Assembly (NCBI GenBank): GCA_964420835.1
Contig: CAYQUO010000014.1
Coordinates: 27,809-91,808, forward strand
DNA from: CAYQUO01 sp964420835
GTDB lineage: Bacteria > Chloroflexota > Anaerolineae > Anaerolineales > Anaerolineaceae
Direction of reading: 5' to 3'
Length of the DNA: 64,000 nucleotides
Shown piece after piece: positions 61,349 through 64,000 of this stretch. The notes under the pieces are model-generated. The model worked only from the letters and a program-made list of their open reading frames with translations. It was not told the DNA's origin and did not search any database. Each line of letters begins with the position of its first letter. The stretch's first letter is position 1. Made by a program: the position numbers and the translations under genes.

Positions 61349-62332
61349 TCAGGGGGCCTGGTCTGGCACTATTTCAATTATCTTCTCCATTTGTTTAATG
61401 GGTGATCTTAACCATGATATTTTGCTGTAGAACTCATCGATTTGGTATTTCGTGATCATTTCCAATAATTCCGTTCTACATTCTTCCACTGAACCCATGA
61501 TAACAAAGGGTTCCACCCACTCCTTTTTGATCAGTTTCCGGGTTTTCATTTGTCCTTCAGAGGCCAGGACATGCCTGATGTTTTCGAATTCCCCAGTGGA
61601 GATACTCAACAGATCTCGAACCTCGGGTGGAGAATCGATCAAATTATATGCCATGTGGGCGCGTTCCTCTTCCAGCGTTTCTTCATCGGTAATCAAAGAG
61701 GCAAAATAGCATATTTTTGGCTTGTTTCCCGAAATTTTTGCACCTTCCCGGACATAATCCAGGGTTTTCTGCATCAGGTCTCGATGAATATTTCCAAGTA
61801 TCACACCGTCTGCCAATTCTCCTGCCATTTTCATCATTTTCGGGCCGCGCCCTACAACCCATATCTCAATCCCCGGCTTTGAAACACTTAGTTTGGCAGA
61901 ATTGAAGTCCACTGTTTTTCCGTGAAACGTCACAGGTTCTCCACGGAAAAGGGAACGACAGGTGATGATCATTTCGCGAACGGCTGTTACGGGTTTTTCT
62001 GGCACGATGCACAGGGGTTTTAGTGCCATTGTTCCGCCTGAACTGATGCCAAGAAAAGCCCTGTTAGCAGACATCTCAGCCAGGGTGGCAGTTGCCGCTG
62101 CTGTAATCCCCGGGTGGCGGATGTACGGGTTGGTAATTCCAGCACCGATTTGGATCCGGTTTGTTTTCAGCGCAATGGCTGCCATTATCATGAAAGGATC
62201 ATGGTGGATCATCCCTTCATCCGGCAGGTAGATTCTTGCGAAACCCATTCTTTCCGCCTCAACAGCAATTTCCACCAACCGAGGAATGGAAATGCTGGGG
62301 ATTGCGCTAAGCCCCCGTTTAATGCGTCTCAT
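61349..62332 (-). CDS. LLM-class F420-dependent oxidoreductase (Mer-like)
   Basis: This 327-residue TIM-barrel protein belongs to the luciferase-like monooxygenase superfamily. The segments ARIYLPDEG, GAGITNPYIRHPGITAAATATLAEMS and LGISSGG are typical of F420-binding members close to methylene-tetrahydromethanopterin reductase, and the PGIEIWVVGRGPKMMKMAGELADGVILG strand carries the phosphate-binding part. F420 rather than FMN is inferred from this resemblance and from the F420 biosynthesis operon 9 kb away. It is 60 bases upstream of the amidohydrolase. Substrate unknown; F420-dependent reduction or dehydrogenation. Confidence 0.8.
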   Translation of the reverse strand: MRRIKRGLSAIPSISIPRLVEIAVEAERMGFARIYLPDEGMIHHDPFMIMAAIALKTNRIQIGAGITNPYIRHPGITAAATATLAEMSANRAFLGISSGGTMALKPLCIVPEKPVTAVREMIITCRSLFRGEPVTFHGKTVDFNSAKLSVSKPGIEIWVVGRGPKMMKMAGELADGVILGNIHRDLMQKTLDYVREGAKISGNKPKICYFASLITDEETLEEERAHMAYNLIDSPPEVRDLLSISTGEFENIRHVLASEGQMKTRKLIKKEWVEPFVIMGSVEECRTELLEMITKYQIDEFYSKISWLRSPIKQMEKIIEIVPDQAP

Positions 62333-62614
62333 TGGTGATCATCCTGCCGAAAAATGGATTCCCTGAGGAGTTCAATGGTTTGGCAGACCCGGAAGTGAGA
62401 TATGCCATACAAGGACACATTTTTGTTGATTGGGATGTTTGTTGGGAAATGACCATGGATGAATTTGTTTCCACCCGCCTGTTAAGGATGCCTGCCCGGC
62501 TGGAAAATTTTGAATTGAATTCCCCGCCGACTGGAAGAAATTGAAGATCCATCCTGCGTAGCCTTTGGGAATCAACCTCGTTGGTTTGTGAAGACTGGTC
62601 GAATTGGCAACCGT
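62333..62614. other. Gap between the two LLM oxidoreductase genes
   Basis: A plus-strand 70-codon frame (62332-62544, GTG start) is open, including ADPEVRYAIQGHIFVDWDVCW. It is antisense to the neighbouring genes, has no ribosome site, and no function can be assigned. The unusually long gap for co-oriented genes may hide a decayed reading frame. Confidence 0.3.
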
Positions 62615-63601
62615 TCACAAGGGCTTGGAAAAAGTATCGATGAGCAGTTCAATGTTATCCGTCAATGGCGATAAAATTGGACAGGTACAACCTGCATCCA
62701 TATACTCCCTTACCTTTTTCCGGCATTCCTCTGGCGTCCCTACAGCGCATATTCTACGCAGAAGGTCTTCAGGAATCAGATGCATCGCTGCCCGGTCTTT
62801 CTCGGGGGTTTCAGGCCATGTGGTTATTTCATGGATCTTATCCAGCAGTTCCTTGCTGGCGCCACAGTTTTCCTGAATGTGAGGTTCATAGCCCAGGTAA
62901 TGTGCGGCGACGAACCGGGCAGCTTCAATCGCTTCTTCGCGGTCATTTGAAATTGCCACGCCAAGCAGTTGAGGACGATCAACATCAGACAGCTTCCGCC
63001 CTACGCTCTTAGCACCAATACGGATATGTTCGGTCATCTCCCTGATGTAATCGGTGGTGAGAAAATAATTCATAACAACACCGTCGCCAATTTGGCCTCC
63101 CAGTTCGTGCATTTTTTGCCCGGTTGCACCAACATGGATCGGGATATCCAATTTTCCTTTGCCTGGCTCGATCAACCGGATATGATCCAGATGGATGAAG
63201 TCCCCCTCATAGGAGATTTCCTCCCCCGAGAATAACAGGCGAAGGCTTTCCACATATTCCTTCATGGCTTTCAACGGCTTTGTCCTTTTGATGCCCACCC
63301 TGGAGGCCAAAGGTTCATACCATGCCCCCAGGCCAACCATGGGGCGATGAGGAGCCATATTGTACATGGCTTTCCAGGCCCCCGCAATTGCATAAACGTT
63401 GTATGGCCAAATGGGGAGGATGGCGCTTCCGACTTTAATCCGTTCTGTGCTGTTCAGAATTGCGGACATCATTACGATACAATCGATCCCGCTGGCAACC
63501 CAAACCTCACTGAACCCTTTTTTCTCGGCGTATTTTGCCATTTCAAGATTGTATTGGATCGAATGATGGCCTTCAATGTAGATCGACATACGGTGCGTCA
63601 T
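62615..63601 (-). CDS. LLM-class flavin/F420-dependent oxidoreductase
   Basis: This 328-residue luciferase-like TIM-barrel protein is divergent from its neighbour at 61349. Family features are NLEMAKYAEKKGFSEVWVA, IKVGSAILPIWPYNVYAIAGAWKAM, MVGLGAWYEPLASRVG and DIPIHVGATGQKMHELGGQIGDGVVMN. The ATG at 63601 is chosen because AAGGAG lies six bases upstream and the domain begins there. A conserved-looking C-terminus with AVGTPEECRKKVREYMDAGC is typical of F420-dependent members. Substrate unknown; likely part of the same catabolic set. Confidence 0.78.
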   Translation of the reverse strand: MTHRMSIYIEGHHSIQYNLEMAKYAEKKGFSEVWVASGIDCIVMMSAILNSTERIKVGSAILPIWPYNVYAIAGAWKAMYNMAPHRPMVGLGAWYEPLASRVGIKRTKPLKAMKEYVESLRLLFSGEEISYEGDFIHLDHIRLIEPGKGKLDIPIHVGATGQKMHELGGQIGDGVVMNYFLTTDYIREMTEHIRIGAKSVGRKLSDVDRPQLLGVAISNDREEAIEAARFVAAHYLGYEPHIQENCGASKELLDKIHEITTWPETPEKDRAAMHLIPEDLLRRICAVGTPEECRKKVREYMDAGCTCPILSPLTDNIELLIDTFSKPL

Positions 63602-64000
63602 TTTATTCTCCTTGTAATATTGATGGAAGTATGGAAATACATCATCTCCTGATTTCGTTGGAAGGACTACCCTGGCGGCTCTGCAGCCTGAAGTGATTAT
63701 ATCAGTTGAGTGGTGTTCACAATCATCAAACGGGGTAAATGACCAAGTCAAACAGAATTATGAATCCATAACAGGCGGTTTATTTCAGAACAATAGTGGA
63801 CTTTTCAATGAGATCCGTTTAGATTAGAAACAAACCATTTGTCATGCCCATGGATGCTGACAAATTAAATGCTGTACCCTCATCTGATATTCCCACGTGA
63901 CATTTTTCCAAGGATTGCATTTCTGAAAGTCGAAAATAGTGTACATGTTACTGTATCAAAAATCCATAGAACTGGTAAAAGAGAGAGATGATCAGCCATG
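63602..64000. other. Upstream region of the LLM gene at the window edge
   Basis: No gene is supported in these 399 bases. The region should contain the promoter for the minus-strand LLM/amidohydrolase genes, but I could not pick out a convincing -35/-10 pair. Confidence 0.4.

Overview
The window reads as a bacterial chromosome segment, most plausibly Chloroflexota (class Anaerolineae). This is inferred from gene content: a surface-polysaccharide locus led by an EPS-type MarR regulator, a stand-alone cofC/cofD/cofE/npdG set for coenzyme F420, LLM-class oxidoreductases, and a free-standing pyruvate-kinase C-terminal-domain protein. I see no rRNA, tRNA or CRISPR array.

Region 1 (1-26.4 kb, almost all minus strand) is an exopolysaccharide/O-antigen-type cluster. 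From its promoter end it runs: a winged-helix regulator (25784-26323); a translationally coupled acetyltransferase - aminotransferase - Gfo/Idh oxidoreductase - nucleotide-sugar dehydrogenase set (25743-21738) resembling the WbpD/E/B/A route to diacetamido-uronic acids; two Wzx flippases with a truncated methyltransferase between them; a coupled CDP-sugar module (glycosyltransferase, RfbF, RfbG, C-methyltransferase, RfbC-like epimerase); then a CmcI-like protein, a DegT aminotransferase, glycosyltransferases, a WecB-type 2-epimerase, an asparagine-synthetase-like protein and sugar epimerases. An AT-rich island (about 8.7-11.3 kb) carries the only plus-strand gene of this region, flanked by two same-orientation copies of a DegT 3' end. 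A 645-bp S23/four-helix-bundle element with imperfect inverted ends sits at 2291-2935.

Region 2 (26.5-41.1 kb) is mixed: a DHOD/PreA-like iron-sulfur flavoprotein, an SDR oxidoreductase, three large integral membrane proteins of probable GT-C type, a pyruvate-kinase-C-like protein, a Ca2+-type P-type ATPase and an 8-oxoguanine-deaminase-like amidohydrolase.

Region 3 (41.4-48.6 kb, plus strand) is a LacI-controlled sugar-catabolic operon: TIM-barrel isomerase, PfkB kinase, uridine-kinase-like P-loop kinase, GH13 glucosidase and a GPH-family symporter. The symporter is a clear pseudogene and the GH13 has lost its region-I Asn-His pair, so the operon looks to be decaying.

Region 4 (48.7-64 kb) is the most distinctive. 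A decayed PNPOx-family gene is followed by the minus-strand npdG-cofE-cofD-cofC operon. Plus-strand threonine synthase, a hydantoinase-type enzyme and a three-subunit molybdenum hydroxylase (FAD, 2Fe-2S, Mo) come next. A strong bidirectional terminator separates them from a minus-strand amidohydrolase and two LLM-class (probably F420-dependent) oxidoreductases. Together they suggest an F420-linked route for oxidising or reducing and opening an N-heterocycle, with the 8-oxoguanine deaminase and PreA-like protein as possible partners elsewhere in the window. That assignment is inference; the substrate cannot be read from the sequence.
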